Shown here: positions 37,814-46,195 of the stretch, piece after piece
How positions within the stretch are numbered: position 1 is the stretch's first letter
Layout of the letters: each line of letters begins with the position of its first letter
Source of the DNA: Sulfitobacter sp. DSM 110093
GTDB taxonomy: Bacteria > Pseudomonadota > Alphaproteobacteria > Rhodobacterales > Rhodobacteraceae
DNA length: 64,000 nucleotides
NCBI RefSeq assembly: GCF_022788715.1
Contig: NZ_CP085167.1
Coordinates: 2,307,001-2,371,000, forward strand
Direction of reading: 5' to 3'
Translations under genes and position numbers: made by a program
The notes under the pieces: generated by a model
Databases searched by the model: none
Told to the model about the DNA's origin: nothing
What the model saw: only the letters and a program-made list of their open reading frames with translations

Positions 37814-37831
37814 TGTTTCGCACGCGAAACA
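37814..37831. promoter_or_regulatory. Perfect palindrome between phnK and phnL
   Basis: TGTTTCGCACGCGAAACA: eight-base arms TGTTTC-GC / GC-GAAACA around AC. It sits 14 bases after the phnK stop in an otherwise tightly packed operon. It resembles but is not the 16-bp parS consensus (centre differs and is two bases longer). Possible operator for an internal promoter or an mRNA hairpin. Confidence 0.45.
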
Positions 37832-37871
37832 AATTACAAACGTTAACAATAGGTTAAACAAGGCTGATCCC

Positions 37872-38555
37872 ATGATACGCGTGAAAAATGTGAGCAAATC
37901 CTTCACCCTGCACAACCAAGGTGCGGCGGTGATCCCAGTGATGCGTGGCGGTGAATTGACCGTGGCACGCGGCGAATGCGTGGCGCTGACCGGGGCCTCG
38001 GGGGCCGGGAAATCAACGCTGATGCGGATGATCTATGGCAATTACCTGACCGCTTCGGGCCGGGTCATGGTGGGCGATCTAGATGTCGCCCAAGCCGCCC
38101 CGCGCGAGATACTGGAGTTGCGCCGCCATGTGCTGGGCTATGTCAGCCAGTTCCTGCGGGTGGTGCCTCGGGTGGCAACGCTCGACGTGGTGGCCGAACC
38201 GCTGCGCGCGGTGGGCAGCAGCGAAGCCGACGCACGGGCGCGGGCCGGAGAGTTGTTGGCGCAGCTCAACATCCCGCAGCGGCTTTGGCAGCTCAGCCCC
38301 ACGACCTTCTCGGGCGGAGAGCAGCAGCGGGTGAACATCGCGCGCGGCTTTGCGCATCCCTACCCGGTCTTGCTGCTGGATGAACCAACGGCGAGCCTTG
38401 ACGCCACCAACCGCGCCACGGTGCTGACATTGATTGAAGAGGCCAAGGCGCGCGGCACGGCGATCTTGGGCATCTTCCATGACGAAGCCGCCCGCGATCA
38501 AATCTGTGACCGCGAAGTGGATGTGACTAGCTTTACCCCCGGATTGGCCGCATGA
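37872..38555 (+). CDS. phnL: C-P lyase ATPase PhnL
   Basis: 227-residue ABC-type protein needed with PhnGHI for the nucleosidase step. Walker A GASGAGKS, signature FSGGEQQRVNIARGF, Walker B LLLDEPTASLD. The start MIRVKNVSKSF at 37872 gives the usual family length; an in-frame start at 37797 would run through the palindrome and has no support. Overlaps phnN by four bases. Confidence 0.92.
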   Translation: MIRVKNVSKSFTLHNQGAAVIPVMRGGELTVARGECVALTGASGAGKSTLMRMIYGNYLTASGRVMVGDLDVAQAAPREILELRRHVLGYVSQFLRVVPRVATLDVVAEPLRAVGSSEADARARAGELLAQLNIPQRLWQLSPTTFSGGEQQRVNIARGFAHPYPVLLLDEPTASLDATNRATVLTLIEEAKARGTAILGIFHDEAARDQICDREVDVTSFTPGLAA

Positions 38556-39100
38556 CCGGGCGTTTTATCGCGGTCGTCGGCCCCTCCGGCGTGGGCAAAG
38601 ACAGTGTAATGGAAGGACTGGCCGAAACCCTGCCCGATCTCTTCCTCGCCCGCCGCGCCATTACACGGTCCGGCGCGGCGGGAGGCGAAGACTTTGACGG
38701 GATCAGCGAGGAGGAGTTTCTGCGGCTCGAAGCGGATGGCGCCTTTGCCCTGAGTTGGGCCGCGCATGGGCTGCATTATGGCATTCCCATCGCGGTTGAA
38801 ATGGCGCTGGCAGAGGGGCGCGATGTGCTCGCCAACCTCTCACGCGGGGTGCTGACCGAGGCCAAACTGCGGTTTGCGCGGTTCGAGGTGCTGTCGCTCA
38901 CCGCTTCGCCCGACGTGTTGGCCGCACGGCTGCGGGGCCGTGGGCGCGAGACGGAGGACGAGATCACCGCCCGGTTGGCACGGGCCGAACACGCCCTGCC
39001 CGGCCATATCGCAGCACATGAGGTCGACAACTCCGGCCCGCTGAAGCAAACCGTGGCGCAGGCGGTGGCCGCGCTCTATCCCGAGAGGGCGGCGCGGTGA
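38552..39100 (+). CDS. phnN: Ribose 1,5-bisphosphate phosphokinase PhnN
   Basis: 182-residue kinase of the guanylate-kinase fold making PRPP from ribose 1,5-bisphosphate, the last step of phosphonate breakdown. P-loop GPSGVGKDS at residues 10-18, and the ITRSGAAGGEDFDGISEEEF lid region. The 3' end overlaps the convergent DUF1045 gene by 25 bases. Confidence 0.92.
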   Translation: MTGRFIAVVGPSGVGKDSVMEGLAETLPDLFLARRAITRSGAAGGEDFDGISEEEFLRLEADGAFALSWAAHGLHYGIPIAVEMALAEGRDVLANLSRGVLTEAKLRFARFEVLSLTASPDVLAARLRGRGRETEDEITARLARAEHALPGHIAAHEVDNSGPLKQTVAQAVAALYPERAAR

Positions 39101-39753
39101 ACTTCGTGGAACATACCGTCTTCGGCTTGCCCTACCAGCGTCAGGCTGCTCAGCACAAAGGGCTGCGGCAGATGCGTCGTGATATAGGGCGCAAGCGCCG
39201 CGGTGACCTGCGGCAGGTCGGCTTTGGGCAGCTTGCTGGTGAGGGTAATGTGGAAGCGGAAAGCGTCCAAGACGTATGGATAGCCCCATTTGTTGAGGTT
39301 CGCCTCTTGTGCAAGCGTCAGGTTGGCTTGGCGGCGGCGGGCCAGATCGGCTTCGGAAGGGGGCGCGCGGAACGCGTCGAGGCCGCGCACCACTTCGGCG
39401 GCCATAGCGTTCAGCGCGGCGGTGTCCCCTTTGGGCGTCAGTGCCAGAAAGCGGCCCAGCGGGGTCAGGCTGAGACCGTCCAGCGTTACGGGGGCAAGCT
39501 GCGCACAAAGCGCCTCAAACTCGGCCAGCAACCCGTCAGCCGATGTGCCCTCGGCCAGTACAAAGGGCGGCTTGATCGTCGCATGCAGCCCGTATTTGCG
39601 CGGTGTTTCGGTCAGGGAGGCCACGTCCAGCGCGGCCACTTCGGGATGCGCCACGGCCTGCCCGTGCGCCACATCCCAGCCCAGCCAAGCGGCTCCGGCT
39701 TCGGCCAGACTGCCTTGCGGCGTGTAATAGATCGCGTAGCGGTCAAATTTCAT
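39076..39753 (-). CDS. DUF1045 putative 2H phosphoesterase of the phn locus
   Basis: 225-residue protein of the phosphonate-operon-associated DUF1045 family, a 2H-phosphoesterase-like fold. Two H-x-T/S-type motifs are visible: HATIKPPF (about residue 57) and HITLTSKL (about residue 170). By analogy with 2H enzymes and its position it could act on cyclic ribose phosphate intermediates, a role filled by PhnP elsewhere; that is inference. Convergent with phnN and divergent from phnM. Confidence 0.85.
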   Translation of the reverse strand: MKFDRYAIYYTPQGSLAEAGAAWLGWDVAHGQAVAHPEVAALDVASLTETPRKYGLHATIKPPFVLAEGTSADGLLAEFEALCAQLAPVTLDGLSLTPLGRFLALTPKGDTAALNAMAAEVVRGLDAFRAPPSEADLARRRQANLTLAQEANLNKWGYPYVLDAFRFHITLTSKLPKADLPQVTAALAPYITTHLPQPFVLSSLTLVGQAEDGMFHEVHRAALSG

Positions 39754-39766
39754 TCATCTTCTCCTT

Positions 39767-39780
39767 GCATCCATGGATGC
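39767..39780. promoter_or_regulatory. 14-bp perfect palindrome between DUF1045 and phnM
   Basis: GCATCCATGGATGC sits in the 47-base gap between two divergent genes, 13 bases from the DUF1045 start and 20 bases before phnM. Candidate operator for one or both; it does not match the TGTCTAG sites near phnF. Confidence 0.45.
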
Positions 39781-39800
39781 GCAACAAGCGTGACGTTCAC

Positions 39801-40949
39801 ATGACAAAAGAAACCATTCTCGCCAATGCGAAATTGATCCTGCCCGATGCGGTGATGACAGGCAGCGTGGTGCTGCGCGACGGGGTGATCGCGGATATCG
39901 CCGAAGGCGCCGCCGTGCCACAGGGGGCGATCGATTGCGAAGGCCGCTACCTCGCCCCCGGTCTGGTGGAACTGCATACCGACAACCTTGAACGCCACAT
40001 GAAGCCGCGCCCCAAGGTCGACTGGCCGCACCGCGCGGCGATCATCGCCCATGACCGCGAGTTGGCGGGCACCGGGATCACCACGGTGTTCGACGCGATC
40101 CGGGTGGGGTCGATCGTGTCGGACGACGGGCGCAAACGCTATGGCAAATACGCCCGCGGAATGGCCGATGAAATCCTGATGATGCGCGAAAGTGGCGCGC
40201 TGGCGATCAGCCACCATATCCACCTGCGGGCCGAGATCTGTTCGGAAACGCTGGTAGAGGAACTGGCTGAATTTGGCCCCGAGGATAAGGTCGGCATCGT
40301 CAGCTTGATGGACCACACCCCCGGCCAGCGGCAATTCCGCGATGTGCAAAAATTCGAGGATTACGTCTGCGGCAAGAACGGTCTGCCGCGTGAGGATTTT
40401 GGCGATTACGTCACCTTTCTGCACGGGCTGCAAGAACGGCTGGGCGCGAAACATGAGGCGGCAGCGGTAGCAGCAGCCGCGCATTACGGCGCGGCACTAG
40501 CGAGCCATGATGACACCACGGCAGAACAGGTGGCCACCAGCCACGGCCACGGCGTGCGACTGGCCGAATTCCCCACCACCCGCGAAGCGGCAGAGGCCTG
40601 CCATGCCCAAGACATCGCCACGATCATGGGTGCGCCCAACCTCGTGCGCGGCGGATCGCATTCGGGCAATGTGGCGGCAAAGGAATTGGCCGAGTGGGAT
40701 CTGCTGGACATCCTATCATCGGATTACGTGCCTGCCGCGCTGCTATTGGGTGCGGTGCAACTGGGTGAGCTTTGGGGTGATATGGCACGGGGACTGGCGA
40801 CCGTCACCCGCACGCCCGCACATCACGTGGGGCTGACCGACCGGGGAGAGATTGCCCTTGGGATGCGGGCCGATCTGATCGATTTTGAGGTGATGAAAGA
40901 CGCGCCGATCCTCCGTTCGGTCTATGCGATGGGCAATCGGGTGGCCTAA
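39801..40949 (+). CDS. phnM: RPnTP hydrolase PhnM
   Basis: 382-residue amidohydrolase-fold enzyme removing diphosphate from alpha-D-ribose 1-methylphosphonate 5-triphosphate before C-P cleavage. The metal site LVELHTDNLERH is diagnostic, followed by SLMDHTPGQRQF and HDDTTAEQV. The start at 39801 gives the normal length; an open frame upstream lies inside the divergent gene. Transcribed alone from the short divergent gap. Confidence 0.93.
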   Translation: MTKETILANAKLILPDAVMTGSVVLRDGVIADIAEGAAVPQGAIDCEGRYLAPGLVELHTDNLERHMKPRPKVDWPHRAAIIAHDRELAGTGITTVFDAIRVGSIVSDDGRKRYGKYARGMADEILMMRESGALAISHHIHLRAEICSETLVEELAEFGPEDKVGIVSLMDHTPGQRQFRDVQKFEDYVCGKNGLPREDFGDYVTFLHGLQERLGAKHEAAAVAAAAHYGAALASHDDTTAEQVATSHGHGVRLAEFPTTREAAEACHAQDIATIMGAPNLVRGGSHSGNVAAKELAEWDLLDILSSDYVPAALLLGAVQLGELWGDMARGLATVTRTPAHHVGLTDRGEIALGMRADLIDFEVMKDAPILRSVYAMGNRVA

Positions 40950-41315
40950 GCAGTGCGGAGTTTCTACGCAACGTGCATCCGCCGATTTTGGCGGGTGCCG
41001 TCAGGCCGTTCGGTATCAGCGCCGCCCAACGCTGCCCCGCGCAGAAGTGGTTTGACATCATGGTCAGCGACATTGTTGTGCAGCAGGTCAGGCAGTTGGA
41101 ACTAGAGATCGCGATCATCATCACCTCAGGCGCCACTCCGCAAGAATACGCCGAAGGTGACGCAGACGTGACGCGCTTTGTCAGCTTGATGAAACCTAAT
41201 GATAAGCAATCTGGTACAGGCGTGCCCGCACGATGTGGGGAAAGCGCGGCATAAGGCGGCTAGGATCAGGCCGGTTTTCGATCTATGACAGACAAAAATC
41301 AAAGAGAGGCAGATC
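40950..41315. other. Intergenic stretch after phnM
   Basis: 366 bases with open frames on both strands (93 and 110 residues), neither with a recognisable domain or a good ribosome site. It may be a decayed gene. Nothing here can be assigned. Confidence 0.4.
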
Positions 41316-41603
41316 ATGCGCAGGATCACATTCGCTACCGTTTCCACCCTTACGTTCGTCGCAGGCTGTGCGGGCATCGCCGCCGATCAGGTCATGGTGC
41401 ACCGCACCGGGCCGGATGAGCTTTTGAAACTGCGCAGCGGCCCCGGGCTCGACTTTGGGGTCATCATGGGGCTGCCTGATGGCACCATCCTAAACCGCCG
41501 CGATTGCGTGACCGAGATTGGCCAGCTTTGGTGCCGTGTGTCCTTGGCCGATGCGCCAGAGGTACGGGGCTATGTCTCGGCTGATTATATCTCGGATATC
41601 TGA
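41316..41603 (+). CDS. SH3-domain lipoprotein
   Basis: 95 residues: signal peptide with lipobox VAGCAG (Cys at 18), then one bacterial SH3 domain (LKLRSGPGLDFGVIMGLPDG... WCRVSL... GYVSADYISDI). Such envelope proteins bind peptidoglycan or protein partners. The ATG follows AGAGAGGCAGATC. No operon partner is evident. Confidence 0.78.
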   Translation: MRRITFATVSTLTFVAGCAGIAADQVMVHRTGPDELLKLRSGPGLDFGVIMGLPDGTILNRRDCVTEIGQLWCRVSLADAPEVRGYVSADYISDI

Positions 41604-41764
41604 GGCGAAAACCGGAGCGGGGCGGCGCGCGCCCCCCCTCCCTTTCAAATGGCCCTGCGGCGCTGCTGTCTGACGCTAGGCTAGATTTACCGGCACTTCA
41701 CTCTATCTGAGGGCTTCACACCATTTGTGAAAGTCAGTGAAACCTCTCTAGAGTAAGGACAAAT

Positions 41765-42700
41765 ATGTGCCGCTTCCTCGCCTATATCGGACCCGAACTA
41801 CCAATCGAGTCGCTGCTCCTTGCTCCTGAAAACTCTCTGCTGAACCAAAGCCTTGATCCGGAACTTCACCCAAGTCTGCAACTGGCAGGATGGGGTTTTG
41901 CCGCATGGAGCGAACATCTGCTGAAACCCGATGCGCCGCTGCTGTACCATCGGCCCAAGGCGGCCTTTCACGACGACAACGCCAAGACCCTAATCCCCAG
42001 CCTGCAGGCGCATACGATGCTCTCGCATATCCGCGCGGCGTCTTATGATGCCAGCGTCGTACAGGCCGATGAGAATTGTCATCCGTTTTCCTTTGAACAT
42101 ACGCCGTGGATCATTGCCCAGAACGGCGCCCTGCCCCATTGGCGGCAGTTGCAGCGCGAGCTTCTGCAGCATTGCAAGGATCGATACCTCACCCAGATGC
42201 GCGGCACGACGGATACGGAATTTCTCTATGTGTTGCTGCTTTCATTGCTGGAGGGCGACAGCGATGACGATGTGCAGCGCGGGTTTGAGAAACTGCTCAA
42301 GGTGATCTGCGAAGCGGCGCGAAAACTTGATCTCGCGTCGCTGACCAAGCTCAAGATCTCGTTGGTCAGTTCGGATCGGATCATTGGCGTGAACTATGGC
42401 TGCGGCCATCAAGGCGAGACGGATGTGAACGGCGATTGGAAGAAGTTGCGCGACGAAGACTTGCATCTGTCTATGCTGCTTGAGCCGGTCTATGTGCTAA
42501 CAGGGACGAACTTTCAGGATTACGCCAATTCCTACAAGGTAGACGCCTGCCCCGAAGGCGAAGCCACATCGGCGATCTTTGCCTCTGAGCCGCTGACCGA
42601 GGACGGGGACGCGTGGCAAAGCATCAATTTCGGAGAGATCGTGTTTCTTGAGCGTAAAGACGGGCGCATTGCCAAAAAGGTGCGCAAGCTCGACGTTTGA
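41765..42700 (+). CDS. Class II glutamine amidotransferase
   Basis: 311-residue Ntn-hydrolase of the YafJ/EgtC type. Cys2 (MCRFLAYIG) becomes the N-terminal nucleophile after Met removal. HTMLSHIRAASYD and ENCHPFSFEHTPWIIAQNGAL are the glutamine-pocket motifs. No synthase domain is fused, so the ammonia acceptor is unknown. It is followed 30 bases later by a poly-gamma-glutamate hydrolase-like gene, hinting at gamma-glutamyl chemistry. Confidence 0.85.
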   Translation: MCRFLAYIGPELPIESLLLAPENSLLNQSLDPELHPSLQLAGWGFAAWSEHLLKPDAPLLYHRPKAAFHDDNAKTLIPSLQAHTMLSHIRAASYDASVVQADENCHPFSFEHTPWIIAQNGALPHWRQLQRELLQHCKDRYLTQMRGTTDTEFLYVLLLSLLEGDSDDDVQRGFEKLLKVICEAARKLDLASLTKLKISLVSSDRIIGVNYGCGHQGETDVNGDWKKLRDEDLHLSMLLEPVYVLTGTNFQDYANSYKVDACPEGEATSAIFASEPLTEDGDAWQSINFGEIVFLERKDGRIAKKVRKLDV

Positions 42701-42730
42701 TCGCCTTCCCCAGCCGATAGGAGCCATTTG

Positions 42731-43297
42731 ATGACGGATCGTTTCCAGAACTATGCCGACCTCTCTGCCGAAATGGCGCGCGATGATGATTACCAGATAC
42801 GCGCGGAGGATCGGCAAAGCGCGGTGATCATTCTAGCACCTCACGGCGGCACGATTGAGCCTGAGACTTCGCTGATCGCTGAGGCAATCGCGGGGGGCGA
42901 CTATTCCTACTATCTGTTCGAGGCGCTGAAGGCCGGGGCGCATGGGGATTTCCACATCACCTCGCACCGCTTTGACGAGCCGCAGGCGTTGGAGCTTGTG
43001 GCGGAGGCGACGGTGGCCGTGGCGATCCATGGGCGCAGGGATGATGGCACCGAAACGGTCTGGCTTGGTGGGCGTGCCGAGGCGCTACGTGATGCCATCG
43101 GCGTGGCTTTGCGCGACGCGGGGTTTGACGCGGCGCCCAACACCACCCTGCCCGGCTTGCATGAGACGAACATCTGCAACCGAACCCGCACAGGCGAAGG
43201 CGTTCAGCTAGAACTGCCGCGGTCGCTGCGGCGCACGCTTGCCGAAGACCCCGACCTATTAGAGAGCTTCAGTCGAGCGGTAAGGCAGACGCTGTGA
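42731..43297 (+). CDS. Poly-gamma-glutamate hydrolase family protein
   Basis: 188 residues resembling the phage PghP/DUF867 family of zinc amidohydrolases. Metal-site motifs: LAPHGGTIEPETS (His and Glu), HITSHRFD and AIHGRRDDGTETVWLGG; NRTRTGEGVQLELPRSLRR is the typical C-terminal segment. The start is ATG 42731 with AGGAG seven bases upstream. Likely co-transcribed with the amidotransferase; cleaves gamma-linked glutamate or a similar amide (inferred). Confidence 0.8.
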   Translation: MTDRFQNYADLSAEMARDDDYQIRAEDRQSAVIILAPHGGTIEPETSLIAEAIAGGDYSYYLFEALKAGAHGDFHITSHRFDEPQALELVAEATVAVAIHGRRDDGTETVWLGGRAEALRDAIGVALRDAGFDAAPNTTLPGLHETNICNRTRTGEGVQLELPRSLRRTLAEDPDLLESFSRAVRQTL

Positions 43298-43306
43298 CCA
43301 GAGAGC

Positions 43307-43329
43307 GGCAGGCCCAGCGCGGGCCTGCC
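43307..43329. terminator. Bidirectional terminator between convergent genes
   Basis: Perfect nine-base arms GGCAGGCCC / GGGCCTGCC with loop AGCGC, ten bases past the + strand stop and seven before the - strand stop. Short T-poor tails; position between convergent genes supports terminator function. Confidence 0.7.
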
Positions 43330-43335
43330 CTATTA

Positions 43336-44187
43336 TCATCCGCGTTTTTGAAACAGGATCAGCATCAGCGCCAAAAGGGATGAGCCCAGCATCAACAACA
43401 GCGACACGGCGTTCAGCAACGGGGTTGAGCCTTCTTTCAACCGATCGAACATGGCGATGGTCAGCGGCGCGTCAGAGCCCACGAGCATCAGCGTTGTGTT
43501 GAAGTTCTCAAAGCTCATGAGAAACGCCACAACGACCGCCCCAATCATCGCGGGTGCAAGGAACGGCAGGGTGATCGTGCGCACCGCCGTCAAACGATCC
43601 GCGCCAAGGTTCAGCGCCGCCTCTTCCAACGTGCGGTCAAACTTTTGCAAGCGAGCCGAGATGACGAGCGTGGCGATGGTGGTGATAAAGCTGAACTGCC
43701 CCAAGATCACCAAAAGCAGACCGGGGCGCAGCGCCTGAATGTCGATCTGCGCCATGTCCCAGACGCCGTTGGCCAGCGTGGATGAGAACACCAGCACCGA
43801 GATGCCCAGCACGATGCCGGGGATCACTAGCGGCAGCAGCATCAGCACATAGAGAAACCCCTTGCCGCGAAACTCATAGCGGTTGAACAGAAAGGCGTTC
43901 GTCGTGCCAACGCAAACCGACATGACCGCCACGCAAAGCGCCACGAATGCCGATGTGCCCACCGACCGCAGGATGCCGCGTTCATGAAAGACGCCGATCT
44001 GCGGACGCTCCGCGCCAAAGAACCAATTCCACGTGAACCCCTCCCACGGGAGGGAGGGGAACTGGCTGTCGTTGAAGGCGAATACCGCCACCACGGTCAA
44101 CGGCAAAGCCAGATAGAGAAAGAACAGCGCCACATAGCCACCATAGAGGATGCGAAAGCTGCGCGATTGCGGGATTGTCGGGATCAT
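43336..44187 (-). CDS. Polyamine-type ABC transporter permease (PotC/PotI-like)
   Basis: 283-residue inner-membrane permease with six hydrophobic segments. The coupling EAA loop is LEEAALNLGADRLTAVRTITLPFLAP. It belongs to the spermidine/putrescine subclass by gene order (ATPase, two permeases, binding protein). Last gene of a four-gene operon read leftwards; four bases separate it from the partner permease. Confidence 0.88.
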   Translation of the reverse strand: MIPTIPQSRSFRILYGGYVALFFLYLALPLTVVAVFAFNDSQFPSLPWEGFTWNWFFGAERPQIGVFHERGILRSVGTSAFVALCVAVMSVCVGTTNAFLFNRYEFRGKGFLYVLMLLPLVIPGIVLGISVLVFSSTLANGVWDMAQIDIQALRPGLLLVILGQFSFITTIATLVISARLQKFDRTLEEAALNLGADRLTAVRTITLPFLAPAMIGAVVVAFLMSFENFNTTLMLVGSDAPLTIAMFDRLKEGSTPLLNAVSLLLMLGSSLLALMLILFQKRG

Positions 44188-44191
44188 TGGA

Positions 44192-45049
44192 TCACCCCAT
44201 CGTTTCCTTGAGGGTCCGGCCCGTCAGCCAGAGCATGCCCCAGACGATCACCGAGGACAGCACCAAAAGCATAAAGCCAAAGGCGGCGCCAAGCTCCCAA
44301 TTGGAGCGTACGATGAACTGATTATAGATCATTTCGGTGAACCACAGGCTGTCCTTGCCGCCCAGCATTGTCGGCGTCAGGTAGTTGCCCAAGCTCAGCA
44401 TAAAGACCACGATGCAGCCCGAAACGATGCCGGGCATGGCGTGGGGGATGATGATCTCACGCAGGACGGAAAGCCCGCTGCCGCCCAGATCATAGCCCGC
44501 CTCAATCACACTGTCGTCGAGGCTTTCCAGCGTGGTGACAAGCGGCACCACCATGAAGAGCATGGAGGTATAGACCAGCCCCACCATCATCGTGGCATCA
44601 GTATAAAGCATCTCAACCGGGCGATCCACCAGACCCATCCATTGCAGCAGGTTCGAGACGAGACCGGTCTCGCGCAGCAGGATCATCCAGCCGAAGGTGC
44701 GCACCAGTTCAGAGACGTAGAACGGGATCAGGCAGAGCAGGAAAAGCACCTGCTGCAAGCGCCCCTTCGCCATCTTGGCGATGTAATAAGACACCGGGAA
44801 GGCGATCAGCAGCGTCAGCGCGGTTGCCAGCACCGACATCACCGCCGTGCGCCAAAACGTGCGCAGATAGAGCGGTTCGGTCAGCGCCTTTTCATATTGT
44901 GCCAGACTGGTTTCATAGACGCCAAAACTGATCCGTTCGCGCAGCGAGATCAGCAGCATGTCGATATGCGGGATGATGATCAAAAGCCCCAGCCACAGCA
45001 CCAAAGGCGTCAGCAGCAGGTAGAATGTAATGCGGGATTGGCTGCGCAT
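44192..45049 (-). CDS. Polyamine-type ABC transporter permease (PotB/PotH-like)
   Basis: 285-residue permease with six hydrophobic segments. The coupling loop is EAGYDLGGSGLSVLREIIIPHAMP. Starts MRSQSRITFYLLLTPLVLWLGL. Overlaps the ATPase gene by one base. Forms the membrane channel with the neighbouring PotC-like protein. Confidence 0.88.
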   Translation of the reverse strand: MRSQSRITFYLLLTPLVLWLGLLIIIPHIDMLLISLRERISFGVYETSLAQYEKALTEPLYLRTFWRTAVMSVLATALTLLIAFPVSYYIAKMAKGRLQQVLFLLCLIPFYVSELVRTFGWMILLRETGLVSNLLQWMGLVDRPVEMLYTDATMMVGLVYTSMLFMVVPLVTTLESLDDSVIEAGYDLGGSGLSVLREIIIPHAMPGIVSGCIVVFMLSLGNYLTPTMLGGKDSLWFTEMIYNQFIVRSNWELGAAFGFMLLVLSSVIVWGMLWLTGRTLKETMG

Positions 45050-46134
45050 CAGGCGGCCCCAAAGCAGGTCGCCTGCCCCGCGCCCCAGCCGATATGCACC
45101 GCATCGCCACGTTTCAGACTTGAGAATTCACCTGATTGCGGCAGCGTGACTTCGAGCGTCTCACCAACATCGTCCTGTACCAACACGCGCGAAGCTGCGC
45201 CGTTGAACAGCAGGCTCGTCACCGTGCCCGTCAGTTGATTGTCAAAGCCTGCAAGCGCATCGGCGCTGGCGGCAAGCCGAATGGATTCGGGCCGCACGAA
45301 AATCTCGGCCCGCGCGCCTTGGGCAATACCCGCGCCGGTGGCCCGCATCGCGAGCCCACTGTCGGTGCGCAGTTGCAGCGCATCGCCCTCCACCCGCTCA
45401 ATCTTGCCCTTCCAGCGGTTCGACTCTCCGATGAAACCGGCGACGAATGGCGTCTGGGGGCGGTAGTAGAGGTCTTGCCCCTTACCGACCTGCTCAAACT
45501 GGCCATTGCTCATCACGGCGATCTGGTCAGACATCACCAGCGCTTCTGATTGGTCGTGGGTGATATAGACGAATGTCGTGTCAAAGGCGGCTTGCAGGGC
45601 CTTCAACTCAACCTTCATATGTTCGCGCAGCTTGAGGTCCAGCGCGCCCAGCGGCTCATCCAGCAGCAGCACGTCAGGCTCCAACACCATGCAGCGCGCG
45701 ATGGCGACCCGCTGTTTCTGACCGCCCGAAAGCTCATCCGTCTTGCGCGCGCCGATCCCCGGCAGGCCGATCCGGTCGAGCGCCTCATCGACTTTGTGCG
45801 CGATCTCGGCCTTGGGCATGCCGCGGCGGCGCAGCCCGTAGCCGATATTCTCGGCAATCGTCATCATCGGGAAAAGCGCCAGATGCTGGAACACCATATT
45901 CACGGGCCGTTTGTTCGGCGGCGTATCGAGCACCGATCCGCCCTTGATCCGAATGTCACCAGAGGTGGGGTCGAGAAACCCCGCGATCATCCGCATGATC
46001 GTCGTCTTGCCGCAGCCCGAAGGCCCGAGGATGGAAAAGAAACTGCCGGGCGGCACCGTGAAGGAGACGTTATTAACAGCGGTGGTATCGCCGAACCGCT
46101 TAACGAGGTCGACGCATTCCAGATCTGGGGTCAT
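45049..46134 (-). CDS. Polyamine-type ABC transporter ATPase (PotA-like)
   Basis: 361-residue ATPase: Walker A GPSGCGKT at 37-44, signature LSGGQKQRVAIARCM, Walker B DVLLLDEPLGALD, followed by a C-terminal TOBE regulatory domain (about 280-355). Length and the TOBE domain fit PotA/PotG. Preceded in the operon by the binding-protein gene across a 61-base gap with a hairpin. Confidence 0.9.
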   Translation of the reverse strand: MTPDLECVDLVKRFGDTTAVNNVSFTVPPGSFFSILGPSGCGKTTIMRMIAGFLDPTSGDIRIKGGSVLDTPPNKRPVNMVFQHLALFPMMTIAENIGYGLRRRGMPKAEIAHKVDEALDRIGLPGIGARKTDELSGGQKQRVAIARCMVLEPDVLLLDEPLGALDLKLREHMKVELKALQAAFDTTFVYITHDQSEALVMSDQIAVMSNGQFEQVGKGQDLYYRPQTPFVAGFIGESNRWKGKIERVEGDALQLRTDSGLAMRATGAGIAQGARAEIFVRPESIRLAASADALAGFDNQLTGTVTSLLFNGAASRVLVQDDVGETLEVTLPQSGEFSSLKRGDAVHIGWGAGQATCFGAA

Positions 46135-46155
46135 GTGAATTCCGTATAAAGATGC

Positions 46156-46178
46156 GACACCCCCGAAATGAGGGTGCC
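46156..46178 (-). other. Intercistronic hairpin between binding-protein and ATPase genes
   Basis: CACCC and GGGTG arms around a nine-base loop, between the substrate-binding gene and the ATPase gene. Such hairpins often reduce read-through so that the binding protein is made in excess. The stem is short, so support is moderate. Confidence 0.4.
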
Positions 46179-46195
46179 GCTCGTAGGGTCAGTTA

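Noticed and set aside
37814..37831. parS site for ParB
   Set aside because: The palindrome is 18 rather than 16 bases and has GCACGC at its centre instead of CACGTG; kept only as an unexplained palindrome.
40973..41254. 93-codon open frame after phnM
   Set aside because: No ribosome site, no recognisable domain, and an equally long frame on the other strand.
44150..45238. 362-codon open frame antisense to the PotB-like permease
   Set aside because: Gln/His-rich low-complexity product typical of the complementary strand of a GC-rich membrane protein gene.
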